From Thelonectria olida (lineage: Eukaryota > Ascomycota > Sordariomycetes > Hypocreales > Nectriaceae), in NCBI GenBank assembly GCA_020736575.1, contig JAGPYM010000004.1, forward strand, positions 1,488,001 through 1,552,000: a stretch of DNA of 64,000 bases, written 5' to 3'. This document shows positions 48,857 through 60,563 of the stretch, in pieces. The position numbers were made by a program, and so were the translations under genes. Positions within the stretch are counted from its first letter, which is position 1, and every line of letters starts with the position of its first letter. The notes below the pieces were generated by a model. That model searched no databases, was not told the DNA's origin, and was given only the letters and a program-made list of their open reading frames with translations.

Positions 48857-50246
48857 ACAGTATACTCCTGCAACGCCCTCATTCAGGAGGGCTTCGGAGC
48901 ATCCTTCGCGGTCCCCTTCTTTCACTGGAAGCACGCTCCGGCGCAATCCAGTATCACCCACCCCAAGCCCCATTCAGGCCTTCCCAGCCACGGGGGCCAG
49001 CATGGGCTCAAGCCAGTTCAACAACAGGGGCACTGGTGCTCATACTATTCCTCCTTTGATGCCCATCACCATGTTTGGTTCCCTTCAGTATCAAGACGGC
49101 GCTGCAACTCCCGCCAAGGTTGACATCAACGGCACCATCGACAAGGGTTTCTTTCTCTCGGACAATGAGTGGACTTGCTATCGGAGGAACTACTTCTCCT
49201 GCGGTTGTTCCTTCTCATTGAGCCCATACATGCCTGGGACAGCCATCCAGTTCACCTCGACGGATTCAAAGGTCTGCACAATCTACGGTTTCGCCGTATC
49301 CATTTCGGCCGTCGTGTCGGACAACGAAACACACAGCATCGAGCTTGTCCAGCACACCCCGAAAAGAGACAAGGGCCCAATCATCAACCCCGAAAAGGTT
49401 CGGCTTGGAGTCAAGCCGCCACAACCTCATGGTCATCATTTGGATATGTATCCCAGCTCTGTGGGGGGACGCTACACAGACAGCTTCAATGCGCAGCCAG
49501 GTTCCCAGTCGCACCCAACAGAGCACACATTCGAGCGAATTCAGTTCAAACAGGCCACTCAGAACAACGGGAAGAGGAGGGCTGCCCAACAATATTATCA
49601 GCTAGTCGTGGAGCTTTGGGGCGATACCGGTCCTCAGGGCGACGGACAGAGTCACTATGTCAAAATTGCGACTCGAAAGTCAGCCAAGATGATTGTCCGC
49701 GGCCGGTCGCCTGGACACTATCAGAATGACAGGCGAGGGAGCCAAAGCAGTGGACCAGGTGGCCACGCTGGCAGCATGAGTAGCTATGTGACGGGAGGCG
49801 CCACCATGAATGACTTCAACCCCGGCACGATAATGGGCCCAACCTATGCCCCCGGCTTCGATGGGAGAGGAAACGTCTACAATGTGCGTCACCATGATAT
49901 CCCTCACGAGTCGATGATTTCCAACGGAGACGCGAAGGCGATTGACACTACTAAGGAATACCAATACTACCCGGGCCCATTGTACGAAGGAGAACGTATC
50001 GACCTTTTCAGCCCCCGCACCGAAAGCGAGGCTTCGACTGTGCCTCACATGGCGGCTGGGGCGGCTGGGGTTGAAGTGAATGGCAAGGTCAAACACGAGT
50101 ACGACGGTGCTACGCTACCCAGCATCTTCCACCCACCGCCACAAGTGGTAGACCGCCGTCCGGGACCGTTCGAGGGCAAGCCAACCAGCCAAAACTACTA
50201 TCCCACCATGGCCTCGGCTCCTGGGATAAACATGACCATTTCTTAG
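48702..50246 (+). CDS. Ndt80/PhoG-domain transcription factor, VIB-1/XprG-like
   Basis: A single exon of 514 aa. The start at 48702 (ATG GCC follows at the next codon pair) is set by an in-frame TGA at 48687..48689. Residues 1-110 are Ser/Pro/His-rich. The Ndt80-type DNA-binding domain covers about 115-345, with VDINGTIDKGFFLSDNEWTC, YRRNYFSCGCSFSL, FERIQFKQATQNNGKRRAAQ and YYQLVVELWGD, ending in KIATRKSAKMIVRGRSPGHY. The Ig-like fold of this domain resembles p53. The last 165 residues are low complexity. In Neurospora VIB-1 controls heterokaryon incompatibility, extracellular proteases and polysaccharide degradation genes; Aspergillus XprG controls proteases and starvation responses; Ndt80 in yeast controls meiosis. 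The filamentous-fungal pattern and length favour the VIB-1/XprG group, but I cannot exclude another Ndt80 paralogue. Confidence 0.87.
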   Translation: MMAVQREPLSLRLKLTKRRSSSSNSSAAMAHHPHPHRTTALPHPGPQISTREQYTPATPSFRRASEHPSRSPSFTGSTLRRNPVSPTPSPIQAFPATGASMGSSQFNNRGTGAHTIPPLMPITMFGSLQYQDGAATPAKVDINGTIDKGFFLSDNEWTCYRRNYFSCGCSFSLSPYMPGTAIQFTSTDSKVCTIYGFAVSISAVVSDNETHSIELVQHTPKRDKGPIINPEKVRLGVKPPQPHGHHLDMYPSSVGGRYTDSFNAQPGSQSHPTEHTFERIQFKQATQNNGKRRAAQQYYQLVVELWGDTGPQGDGQSHYVKIATRKSAKMIVRGRSPGHYQNDRRGSQSSGPGGHAGSMSSYVTGGATMNDFNPGTIMGPTYAPGFDGRGNVYNVRHHDIPHESMISNGDAKAIDTTKEYQYYPGPLYEGERIDLFSPRTESEASTVPHMAAGAAGVEVNGKVKHEYDGATLPSIFHPPPQVVDRRPGPFEGKPTSQNYYPTMASAPGINMTIS

Positions 50247-51633
50247 ATAGGGGTCTCTGCCATCAGGCAACAGACAGATTCTCCATTACGAAATGAACGG
50301 TCGAGCTCGAGCGAGGCGAATGGTAAAATGGTTGTGCATTCTTCTTTTCTTGACAGAGAGAAACAAAAGGGAAAATTGGACACGGGCATGGACACGGGGT
50401 TTAGGTGTTGGTTTTTAAGGGTTTCTTTCGTTTGACAAAGGAGCGCAGCGGCGAACACGGTAGAGTAACAAGGCACAGCAAGAGGGCGGATTCCCTTTGT
50501 GACCATGGTGGAAGAAGTTGGGGTTCACGGTCAACTGTTACGATGTGTACGACACCAGGGTCAGGAGTATGGAGAGACGGAGCACCGGGCTTATTGGTTT
50601 ATTGATTGTGGTCTCTTTCATATTTGTCCTTCTCAACGACGCAAAATTGATGGTGGCAGGAAAATGTACGAGGCGAAGCTGGAGAAAGGGTGGTAGAAGT
50701 GGCTGGTAAAGTGGCTGAGAAACAAGAAGGAGAGATCGGTTGCGGAGGGGGAGGCATGCCCAGGATGCATTTCATTTCCTCTTCTCGCACAATACTTTTT
50801 GAAGTTTCTCTTCTTCCTCTTGTCTGGTGGACTCTTCCTGGAGAGAATCCTGACTCGATTGGAAAGAAGTGGTGTGTTTTTGACGTTTTTTGTTGTTGCT
50901 CTTCCTTGTCGTTGAAGGTTTGGGCAAAGGGCAGTAGAAAGGGTGTGCCACATGGACTGGATCTAATGTGTTTCCGCCGGGACAGGGAGCTACAGACAGG
51001 AATATGGGAGGAATGGGCGTTGGGAACCAAGTTTACGGAATAGCAGCATCGCAGGAGGCCAGTACTCCTCGATGTGTGGTTGATGCGAGGGAGACTTGGG
51101 TTTCCTATTCCTTCTCTCCCCCTTTGACTTCTTTTGATTCTTCTTTTTTACTTAGTGATTTAATTGATGACATTGTTTGCCTGGGCAAAATAGGAGTGTC
51201 AATGGAGAAGTGCAGTGGCAAGGGTGATTGCGATGGTGTGGTAGAGTGAGGCTCTACGTGGATGGCCTCGAAACAGGCTTGGCTGGGCTGTCAGTTTGTT
51301 AGTGGGCGCCGCCCCCGCGTTCAAGGCGTGGTCCTCGTGGCTTTGGGATTACGTTGGTAGCTTATTATGGGGGTGGCTAAGTTCGCAAGCGTGGCCTGTT
51401 CCTGGGATAAGTTGCGGATGGAGGTGAGGTTTCTATTCAAAGCCTCGTTCATCCATCCATCACATTGATGAATGAGGTTAACGATCTATGATCCCCCCAC
51501 CCCGTAACCGGAGTAGCGAGAGCGAATGGGTGTGAAGTACCCCGGTTTTTCGGTGGGAAGGCCCGATGTCGCAAAGGAGAAGGGGCGGCACGGAGTTAGG
51601 AGTCGCCGTATTGGGGAATGCTTATGCCCGCCC

Positions 51634-51654
51634 AAAAAGAAAAAAAAAAAAAAA
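51634..51654. repeat. Poly-A tract with one interruption
   Basis: Twenty-one bases, all A except one G, downstream of the VIB-1/XprG-like gene. Confidence 0.75.
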
Positions 51655-53625
51655 CAATGAATGCTGACACTTTTACTTACATACCAGGGTATCGTTCCCC
51701 CCACATGGATAATCTTGACGGAGTAGAGTTGGCGATGGCTTCCCCAAGTCCAGCCCTACCAATGGATCTTGGCTAGTTTCCTCCTCTTCCCCTGGCTAAA
51801 TGGAAATCGTTCCCAACACCCGTTTCAATAACCAACTCTCTTTACATAGTACGCACTGACTCTCACAGCGAGGAGTTCGATTAAGGTTGGCTCGGCCCCA
51901 GTTGAATAATTTTGGACCCCCCCTACGGGAACGGTCCGCGGAAGGGACCCATCTCCAGAGTCAATAGCCTTTACGTAGCTTCGGCGAGAAAGTCTCTTTT
52001 TGGCTTGATGTACCTTTTCTATTTCGCGGGAGACTTTCAGAAAACGTTCAAGTACTTGGCGAGTTGTAGCGGCCCTAAGAGAGGAAGATGTGCACATAGT
52101 TGAGGATAGGCCTGGATCGGCGCAGGGATGTTCCAACGCCTACAGCTGGTGTTGCGAATTACGCAAGGTTAGATAAGCCTCAAGAGATGGAACAGCCGAC
52201 AAAGATGACAACTAGGCCCTCAATAGCTACCGTCTCCAGATTCTAAGTTAATTCTCCTAGTTCAAGCATCAAAAGTTTTGGACAGAAGTTAGTTTGTATA
52301 CTTTGTGCACCTTACATGACACCAGGCACGTATCTATCAGTTTCAGTATCCTTACCCTAGACACCCCATCGACAAATATTTGGTCCCTTCAAAAGGACTC
52401 GTCCATGTAACGGCGGGAGGATCAATGATGAGCAGCTTACTCGGGTCTTTTGGAAGTTGACTCAGCTCAGGGCTGAAGCTGACGTGTGTCAGTGAATGCG
52501 AATCGGGACAATTGAAGCGCCGGCAAAAGACTCCTACTCAGCCCTACTCGCCACATCCCGCAGATCGGACTCGCACTCTCTCAAATGAGAACCAGCAAGA
52601 GCACCGTCTATCACGAGGTGATGATGACAAAACCTCGCTCAGCATTCACAACCATAGATCAGAAACCTGCAATAATCACTGTGGATTTCCCACATCGTTC
52701 TGTTGCGCAACCCAACTCCCCATCTTCACAGCCACCCATCCACTCAAGCAACCTTGGCATATGCACTTTCACCCAGCCCAGCAGAGAGAGGGGGCGTCAA
52801 CCTACGAAAACCATTCGGGTTTACAAAGAAACACGCACCCCTTTCATGAAATCTCAGCCCCACAAAAACATCTACCGACTTGAAGCTGAAGAGGAAGGAT
52901 CTAGAAAGAAAGGATCATCAACGCGGTAGTTCGTACCGGTACTTCGTATAATGGCATGTACGAAACAAACATCCCGTTCCCTTTACCGTATCGGTCGGTA
53001 CTTTATATAGTATGTGCGTCAAGGGTGCCCTTTCTTCTTCGCCCTCGCCGTCGTCGAGGATGAGTTACACGACATATGTGACCTTCCTGCCCAGCACCGC
53101 CCAAGAACCCGGTCAGCCGGGGTACGAGTGCGAATCGATTGGCCGCCTACGCGGATACGCGCGTGGTCCTTTGCTTTCCTCGAGGTGGCTTTGATTTCCA
53201 CTTGTTGACCGAGTTTCTGGGGAGGGGGGGCTGAGGGAGAAGGGGAGTGGGCAGGTAGGTGCTTCGTGTACCAACAGTACAGCTATTTGGACGAAGAGAA
53301 GAAGAAGCTCCGATGCTCGGCGAGTGACAAGTGAATCTAATCGAGGTGCGTATCTGAACAATCGAGAGGGTGTAAGTGTGAAAATGGCGTGAACGAGGTG
53401 AGAAAACGAGAGCACACCCACGATAGGCGAGCAATTGTCGGAGAGACGGAGAATGGCAGTGGCGTGCATTTGAGGCCGGCATGAGCCTCATGCAGGCGTG
53501 CACACCGGTTGATAGGATTATGCGTTCGATACGGACGGCCTCGGCTGGCTCCTACAGCCCGTCCTGGCTCCTGGGAAGATCCTTTCTTTCTTCAAGTTGG
53601 TGGTGATACAAACGAAATCCTGCTG

Positions 53626-53655
53626 GGCGCGCGCGCGCATACATGCATGCATGAG
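53626..53655. repeat. Alternating purine-pyrimidine stretch
   Basis: A run of GC dinucleotides is followed directly by CATG/CATGC repeats, so purines and pyrimidines alternate for nearly 30 bases. Such stretches can adopt left-handed DNA in vitro. Coordinates are accurate to a few bases. Confidence 0.55.
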
Positions 53656-54030
53656 AGACGCGCCCTCTAGTGTGTGCAACGGGGCTTGCAGATGTCGGTG
53701 GCCTGACGGAGAGAGAGGGAGAGGGCGGCTTCACGAGGTCTGGGTCGTTGAGAATGAGGCCCGTCAATGTGCAAAGCAGACTGCCTGGCCTTGCGTGTAG
53801 GATGGTAGCATGATATGACGAGAATGCAAGTCGGCGATGTGAGTGAGTGATTGGCAAATGCATGGCCTATCTTGGCATTATTGCTGGGCTGAGCTTGGTT
53901 GTTCCAGGTCTAGATTTCTTCATTTCCCGCCTCCCATCCATCATCCCGCTTGCGCTGCCCATTTGTTTGCCTTCCTTAGCCTACACGAAGAGATGCATCC
54001 CACGCACTCACATTCGAATTCGCACCTCCC

Positions 54031-55744
54031 TTATACCCTCCAGATAGCATCCGCCATCTTGGCCACCGCCGCCATCTCGGCCGTGTCGTGCACGCGCACC
54101 ACGTCGGCGCCGCCCTGAACAGCGGCCGCCACCGTCGCCGCCGTGCCCCACGTGCGCTTCGCCGGCTCCGCGACGCCCGTCACCGTGCCGACAAAGTTCT
54201 TGCGGCTGGACCCGACCAGCCACGGCAGCGCCTCGAGGCCCGGCCAGTAGCGCAGCTCCTCCAGGCGCCGCAGCATCTCGAGGTTCTGCTCGCCCGTCTT
54301 GGCGAAGCCGACGCCCGGGTCGAGCACGATGCGCCAGCGCCGGATGCCCGCCTCCTCGGCGGCGGCGACGCGCGCGAGGAGCTCCGCGGCCACGGTGGGG
54401 ATGAGGCCGTCTGGGTAGGCGGTGAAGCGGTTCATGGTCTCGGGGGTGCCGCGCATGTGCATGAGACAGATGGTCTTTTGCAGACGGGCGACGGTGGGAA
54501 GCATGGCGGGGTCGAGCAGGCCAGCCGAGACGTCGTTGATCATGTCTGCGCCGTGGGCGACGGCTTCTTCGGCGACGGAGGCGCGGTACGTGTCGACGCT
54601 GATGACGACATCCTTGGCTTCGGGGAGGGATCGGATGAGTTCGATGGCTGGGATGACGCGGGCGACTTCTTCCTCGGCCGAGGATTGCGGACGGCCCGGC
54701 GCGGTGGACTGGCCGCCGACGTCGATGATGGAAGTGCCGTTGCGGACCATGGCTAGAACTGTCTGGGCAAGGCTATCTGCGCTGTGGACGCCGCCGTCTG
54801 AGAAGGAGTCTGGCGTCACGTTGAGAATGCCCATGATGTGAGTTTTCCTGTTGCTCGCGAGCGCGGTGATGGGCGCAGCCGTGGCAGACAGGGGAGTCAT
54901 GGACGACATGGGCTCGCCGCGAGGGAGTTCATTGAGATAATCCTGAATGAGCTTCCAAGGCTTCGCAGGGTCCAGGGCTTGAGCGGGCATGAGCCTGGGG
55001 GCCTGGTTAGAGATGGAATCTTGGTTGTTATGAAATGGAGAGAGTTCACATACTCGGCTAGGGGTCGCAACACAAACTCCCGCTCCAAAACTCCTGCATG
55101 AGGCACCGTCAACCGTTCATGGGCCACTTTCTCGTCTCCGTAGAGAAGAATATCCAAGTCAATGTTGCGCGGGCCCTTGTCAATGACCTTTTTGCGACCC
55201 ATATCATTCTCAATGGCTTGCAACTCATCAAGTAGAGCCAAGGGTTCTAGTTCCGTCTCGACCTGGGCAAGTAGTCAGTATGAGCTGCCTCTCAAGATTC
55301 AAGTACAAAACTCACCTCGCAAGCGCCATTGACAAAGCGAGCTTGATCCTCGACGTACATGGGCTCCGTCTCCCACAAGCTGCTCGTGCGCTTGACCTTG
55401 ATGCCGCGCTTGTCCATCTCATTGCAGGCGCGCTCAATCTCAGCGACGCGGTCACCAAGATTGCTCCCCAAAGCGATGTAAGCCGTCTTCTTGCGAGGCT
55501 TGCTGCTCCCGCAGGCGCAAGAACAACCGCAGGCAGAGTGCTTTAAGCCAGGCACAGCGGTCGGGGCCTTGAACCGGGGACGCGGCGCTGCGGCCAAAGG
55601 CATGCGCTGTGATGGAGAGGGGGAGGGGGATTTGGAGACGCATTGCGAGGAAAAGGGGCGAGATGAGCAGGTTGTGGGATTGCGGATGGGCCGGGAGGCA
55701 TTGAGGCCACGGAGCAGAGGGCGCGATGAGAACGAGGGCTTCAT
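54031..55744 (-). CDS. fol1: Bifunctional folate enzyme: HPPK-DHPS
   Basis: Three exons, 55316..55744, 55054..55262 and 54031..54994 (introns 53 and 59 bp), give 533 aa. The second intron uses the downstream of two close acceptors, since the first AG sits too near the branch site and breaks the frame. Residues 1-60 are Arg/Ser-rich, like a mitochondrial presequence. A C-G-C-S-C-A-C motif (72-78) precedes the HPPK domain (from about 87: IALGSNLGDR, later GPRNIDLDILLYGD). The DHPS domain starts near 250 with MGILNVTPDSFSDGG, then SIIDVGGQSTAPG, and ends with GADVVRVHD. The two domains transfer pyrophosphate to hydroxymethyl-dihydropterin and condense it with p-aminobenzoate. Yeast Fol1 has an extra N-terminal dihydroneopterin aldolase domain that is absent here. 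The DHPS loop usually reads STRPG; here Ala replaces Arg. Confidence 0.92.
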
Positions 55745-56763
55745 TGTGAGAGTTTTGCTGTTACATGGTTTGGTCTTGATGGTGAAGTTTCGCTGGTGGT
55801 GGTTGAATGAGATGTGAAAATTTGCGATAGGCGGACAAGTGGGGTGGGTGTAGTGATGGATTGATAAGAGGCATATGTACTCGTATGAGGTTTGGAGAGA
55901 GTCATTGTCTGCGTCGTCATGATGAAGCGATTCCTGAGTGAAAACGAATGCTGGACCTGAAGCCTTTGAATTCCTACCTTTGACTTATGTCAGACGGGTG
56001 TTGTGTGGTTGGTCTCATGCCTGAGGTTGCTCGGTATGTCACGGGGTCTGCAGCAGCCATGTGGCTTGGAGTTGAGGCTGTTTTCTCAGACCACGGTCCA
56101 TGGGCCGAGGGGACTGCCTTTGAGACAATATTGAAAGAGCCTTGGTAAACTCGTGTGTGCGTGTGTTTTGCAGAGGACAAAAGCACATGTCAATGGCCAA
56201 GCCAGCCAGTTGTCTGTCCGTCCGTCAGCGGGTTTCTCTCTCTGCTGTGCCATGTCGTCTCAACCAAGTCAGCAACTGGTCCGTCCTCTTGACTTCAGAC
56301 CAAAAGATGACCACCTTCTCTCTCAACTACTTGCCCCCTTTGCTCTCATAATGCCACCTTGACAGAGCCAACCGAGCATGTCCCCGCGAGCCAATGGAAC
56401 ATCTCTTCGCATCTCCTTGTCCCTCGGCATCTTCCCCAGATTCCTGCTCCAACCTGCCCCAGCCCATGACGCGCTAGTCCCCTTCCGGCAGCGTGTCCCG
56501 TTCTCCAGAGGGGGGGCTTCAGGGCTCTTTTTGGTGAGCGACGGCTCTGTGCCTCGGCATGTGGTCATTCACTCTCGCATTCTCACTTTCTGAAGGAGAA
56601 CTAAAAGGAAAGGGAGCCGTTCAACTCAGCTGATGGTCTTTTCTTACCCGGCGTATAATAACCTCTCTCCCGCGCGTCTCCTGCTGATACCATTCATCTT
56701 TCTTCCATCCGCTCTCCTGCCCTCCATCCACCGCCGCATCACCTCAGTCTCAAAACCTTCATC
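55745..56763. other. Divergent promoter region, folate enzyme / nitronate monooxygenase
   Basis: About 1 kb between divergent starts, with no gene. The right 130 bases are C/T-rich, typical of a strong fungal promoter and leader. Confidence 0.5.
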
Positions 56764-58047
56764 ATGGCATCTCCACGTACGTCATCTCCCCTGAACCCCT
56801 ACTGCTACTGCTGCACGACGAGTCCCTAACCTCCCCCTCAGAGAAGCTCCGCACTCCCATCACCGATCTTTTCAAGATCAAGCACCCCGTGCTCCTTGCC
56901 GGCATGAACGTCGCCGCTGGCCCCAAGCTCGCTGCTGCCGTCACCAACGCCGGCGGCCTGGGCGTCATCGGCGGCGTCGGCTACACCCCCGACATGCTGC
57001 GCGAGCAGATTGCCGAGCTCAAGAGCTTCCTCGACGACAAGAACGCCCCCTTTGGCGTTGATCTGCTTCTTCCTCAGGTCGGCGGCAGCGCTCGCAAGAC
57101 AAAGTACGTTCTTCTCCACAAAAAGGGTTCAAAGGATGCGACAATCACATGCAAAACCATCTCCCGTCCTTCGCCCCCCGATCCCCCGGACTTCCCGCGC
57201 TAGCACTTGTCATGGGATCTCACTAACACGCCCCGTCTCGTACAGCTACGACTACACCAAGGGCAAACTCGGCGAGCTCGTCGACATCATCATCGAGTCG
57301 GGCGCTAAGCTCTTCGTCTCGGCCGTCGGCGTGCCCCCCAAGGCCGTCGTCGACAAGCTCCACCAGCATGGCATCGTCTACATGAACATGATCGGCCACG
57401 TCAAGCACGTCCAGAAGTGCATCGACCTCGGCGTCGACATCATCTGCGCCCAGGGCGGCGAGGGCGGCGGCCACACCGGCGACATCCCCACCACCGTCCT
57501 CATCCCCGCCGTCGTCGACATCTGCAAGAAGCACAAGTCGCCCCTGACCGGCGGCCCCGTCCAGGTCATTGCCGCCGGCGGCATCCACAACGGCCAGCTC
57601 CTCGCCGCCTCGCTCATGATGGGCGCCGGCGCCGTCTGGGTCGGCACCCGCTTCATCCTGACCGACGAGGCTGGCGCCCCCACCGCCCACAAGGAGGCCG
57701 TCCGCACCGCCGGCCACGACGACAACATCCGAACCCTCATCTTCACCGGCCGACCCCTGCGCGTGCGCAACAACGAGTACATCAACGACTGGGAGGTTAA
57801 CCGCCAGGCCGAGATCAAGGAGCTCACGGCAAAGGGCACCATCCCCTACGAGGCCGACCTCGACAAGATCATGGAGAGCGACGCCGAGGATGCCGACGAC
57901 GCTCTGGACAAGTTCCGACCCTACCTTATGGGCAAGTGCGCCGCCGTCGTCAACGAGCAAAAGACGGCCAAGGGCGTCGTGGACGAGTTCGTCGAGGATG
58001 CCGTGAGCTGGTTGCAGACGGGCAACAAGATGATTGCCAAGCTGTAA
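56764..58047 (+). CDS. Nitronate monooxygenase (2-nitropropane dioxygenase type)
   Basis: Three exons, 56764..56776, 56842..57103 and 57246..58047 (introns 65 and 142 bp), give 358 aa. The first exon encodes only four codons plus one base (MASP), followed by QKLRTPITDLF. The FMN-binding TIM barrel shows the class features: HPVLLAGMNVAAGP near the N-terminus, GGLGVIGGVG, the active-site CAQGGEGGGHTGD with its catalytic His, AAGGIHNGQ for the phosphate, and GAGAVWVGTRF. These enzymes oxidise alkyl nitronates such as propionate-3-nitronate to the aldehyde or keto acid plus nitrite, without metal. The protein is probably cytosolic; no targeting signal is seen. Third codon positions in exon 3 are almost all C or G, which suggests high expression. 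Class I against class II cannot be settled by eye. Confidence 0.92.
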
Positions 58048-58516
58048 AAACATTTCCCACACCTTTCCAAGACACCCTGTACTGTAGACTACATATGAGC
58101 ATGTATCTTTGCATTTGACGTACTATTTGAGACGAATATGACAAAACTTTCTACATGAAAATGTACCCTTCTACCGTCTCCTTTTCTGGCCAAACGCGTC
58201 CACCTAAGCGCCCCTATATCTTGAAACAATTTGAACGTGGACGTGAAGAACAAAAAACATGACCATTTCTATTTCATACTAACCAACGCAGCCAACTTTG
58301 ACATCACATGTACGCCAGCACCCAAAAGCATCCTGCCCCCATATTTCATGCCGAGGGTATAACGTTTCAGGGGGCTCTGATAGCGACCCAAGATGAAAAG
58401 GCTGGGTCCCACGCCTCCCGGGCCCCTCTCCCTCGTTCCGACATGTCCTTCCCGGGGCCTGGCGCAGTCGGGCTCCCTCTATACTCTCGACTCGCTCTCT
58501 AACAACTTAATCCCGC
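58048..58516. other. Convergent 3' intergenic, nitronate monooxygenase / Glo3
   Basis: 469 bases between convergent stops. It is AT-rich near the nitronate monooxygenase end and has no gene. Confidence 0.5.
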
Positions 58517-60179
58517 TCAGTTTCCGAGATAGGATCGAATGGCTCCCTGAAGTCGGGTAGCGCCCTCTCCAACAATAGCGCTCAGGTTGTCGATATCATC
58601 CGCAGCGGTAATGCCAAACTTGCGCACAAAGTCCTTGGCAGCGGACTCGAGATCACCGTAATCCTCCTCGGGCTCTTCCTCGGGGCGACCGAAGTAAGCG
58701 TTGGAAGAAATAGCAGTAGCACCTTCGAATCCTGAGAGTCGTGTCTTGGCCTCGGCTTGGGCGTTGGGGTCGAAAGAACCCTTGCCGAAGAACTCATCCG
58801 ATGAGATACCCTTCTGAGCACCGAACTTGTCTCGGGCGTAGGTCTGGGACTCGTCTATTTAGGGGTCAGCATGAGATTCAATGATTACAAGTGCAATGCA
58901 ATTTACCTTGAATAGAGGCCTTGACAGGTCCAACGGAACCAAATCCACCAGCATTCTTCTTGGCGGCAGCGGCTCTGTTGCCACCTATTTGTCCAAAACC
59001 CAGTCGAGCAACACCCATGCCTAACCGCTCCATCTCGGCGTCGGACTTTTGGCGAGAATGAGAGGCCACGTTTCGGCTGGGGCTCACGGGGGTCGGTGAG
59101 ATAATAGCGGCACCTCCAGAACCAATGTCCTTAGCGCTCTTCTCTTCCTCGGCTTCAGGGTCATAGCCAAGCTTTGCAATGCGGTCCGCCTCCTCCTTGG
59201 CCTTCCTTTCGGCCTCATCGAAATCAATGACATCAGCCGTAACCTTCTTGACGCCTAGCTTGGTAGTCTTCTTGGCGCCGAGAACATTGGCTTTGCGTGG
59301 GCCAGTGGTGGTCTTGCGCAGGGCAGCAGAGGTGGTGATGCGGCTGGCAGCAGGCTTGGTCTCTCCGGAGGGCTTAGCGAGGGGAGATGAGGCGCGCGCA
59401 ATATCCTTGCCGTTTCCAGCGTTGAGGAAGGGAGACGGGGTGCGGCCGACGACAGGAGGGGTACCGGTTCGAGAAATAGGGGGCGTAGGCTTCTTAACGG
59501 CGGGCTTGTCCCAGGAAGAGAAGAAATCGTCGTCGGGCTCGCCGGCGGGGGTCGCAGCACCATCGTCGATTCCATCCGTAATTACAACCTCGCCGGGGTA
59601 GCTATATCGGTCAGTTAAAGCCCAGAATGTAGCAATGGGACACGTACTCCTGGGCATCTCGTGCAGCGCGTCGCTTGAGCTCGTCCTTGTACTTGGTAGC
59701 GGCGTTGGATTGGTACTTGGTCTTGGGGTCCTTGCTGTTCAAGGCAGCGGTGCCGCCGTTTTGCTGGAAGAACTTGGTGGCAGACTCATTGCCACCAACC
59801 TTCATCAATCGAAGCTGGTCCCATTGCCACTCTGCGCGACCGGTTAGTTCTGCAGGCGAAGGGAATGCGATGCGCGGTTCACGTACGGTCGAGGTTCGTT
59901 GATCGCACAAAGGAGATGTGGACACCGAGGTTTCGGTGGTTGGAAGAGCAATCCAAACACAGGTAGATACCGAGGGGAACAGAGGTCCAGGTTGGGTTCT
60001 TTTGTCCACAGTCGAAGCAGATCTAGAGAGAAGGCAGACAGCCAGGGTCAGTACCCCTATCGTCACACAGCAGCGTAAACTCAGAGTCATAGGTTCCGCT
60101 TGCTTACTTTGTTTGCTTGCTTCGACTTCAATTTCTCAAAGATCTTCAGCGACTGCTGCTTGCTCGCGAGGCCGCTCAT
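58517..60179 (-). CDS. glo3: ArfGAP of the Glo3 type (COPI vesicle GTPase activator)
   Basis: Five exons, 60108..60179, 59887..60022, 59648..59831, 58907..59601 and 58517..58854 (introns 85, 55, 46 and 52 bp), give 474 aa. The ArfGAP zinc finger lies at 25-80: C-F-D-C, sixteen residues, C-L-D-C, then [16 protein letters not shown] with the catalytic Arg in NHRNLG and [15 protein letters not shown]. The middle (120-350) is basic and rich in Ala/Ser/Thr, the BoCCS-type region that binds coatomer in yeast Glo3. Near the C-terminus two Glo3 motifs, ISSDEFFG and ISSNAYFG, are present, which separates Glo3 from Gcs1 and Age2. Glo3 stimulates GTP hydrolysis by Arf1 during Golgi-to-ER COPI transport. 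The intron-3 donor could be misplaced by a few bases, since two GT choices exist; gtacgt fits best. Confidence 0.92.
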
Positions 60180-60563
60180 CTTGGAACTGGCGAAGCCGGT
60201 GAGGCAATGTGGTGGTATCGAATGAAGCGAAAAGAACAGGCTTTACAGAAGGGAAACAGGCTGACACCTTGCGCGACGTCGAAAGGAGAGACTTCGTCGG
60301 GCTGGATAGTTGGGCGTAGGGGTTCAGGAGTCGACTAGAGGGTGGGCAAGTGTAAAGTGGCATATCGAATGGCGCTATGCTCCTTTTGGCGACTATCGTT
60401 CCCCACGTTGGATTCTGCCAAAGGCGGTGTGCATGCACGACATGGTGAACCGAAGCTCCAGACCAGGAACACGATATTAGCCAAAGACCATCGCCAAGCT
60501 TTCAAATTGCTGTTATTGTCAGGACTTTGATCCTGATACGATGGCTGTCGCGAAATCTCCACG
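60180..60563. other. Divergent promoter region, Glo3 / Tim21
   Basis: 384 bases between divergent starts. There is no gene. Confidence 0.5.

Larger units (their letters stand above)
50247..54030. other. Long 3' intergenic region, no gene seen
   Basis: About 3.8 kb between the transcription factor stop and the folate enzyme stop (convergent). Short open frames overlap each other in several phases with no recognisable family, as in non-coding sequence. An A-rich run lies at 51634..51654 and an alternating GC/CATG stretch near 53626-53655. Near 52928-53010 there are short inverted repeats around GTACCGGTAC. Confidence 0.5.

Noticed and set aside
52512..52929. Two overlapping plus-strand frames of 114-123 codons
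   Set aside because: They overlap each other in different frames, are low complexity and show no family resemblance or promoter context.
57223..58062. 279-codon minus-strand frame opposite nitronate monooxygenase
   Set aside because: Antisense shadow of a gene with extreme C/G third positions; composition is Asp/Val/Gly-rich with no motif.
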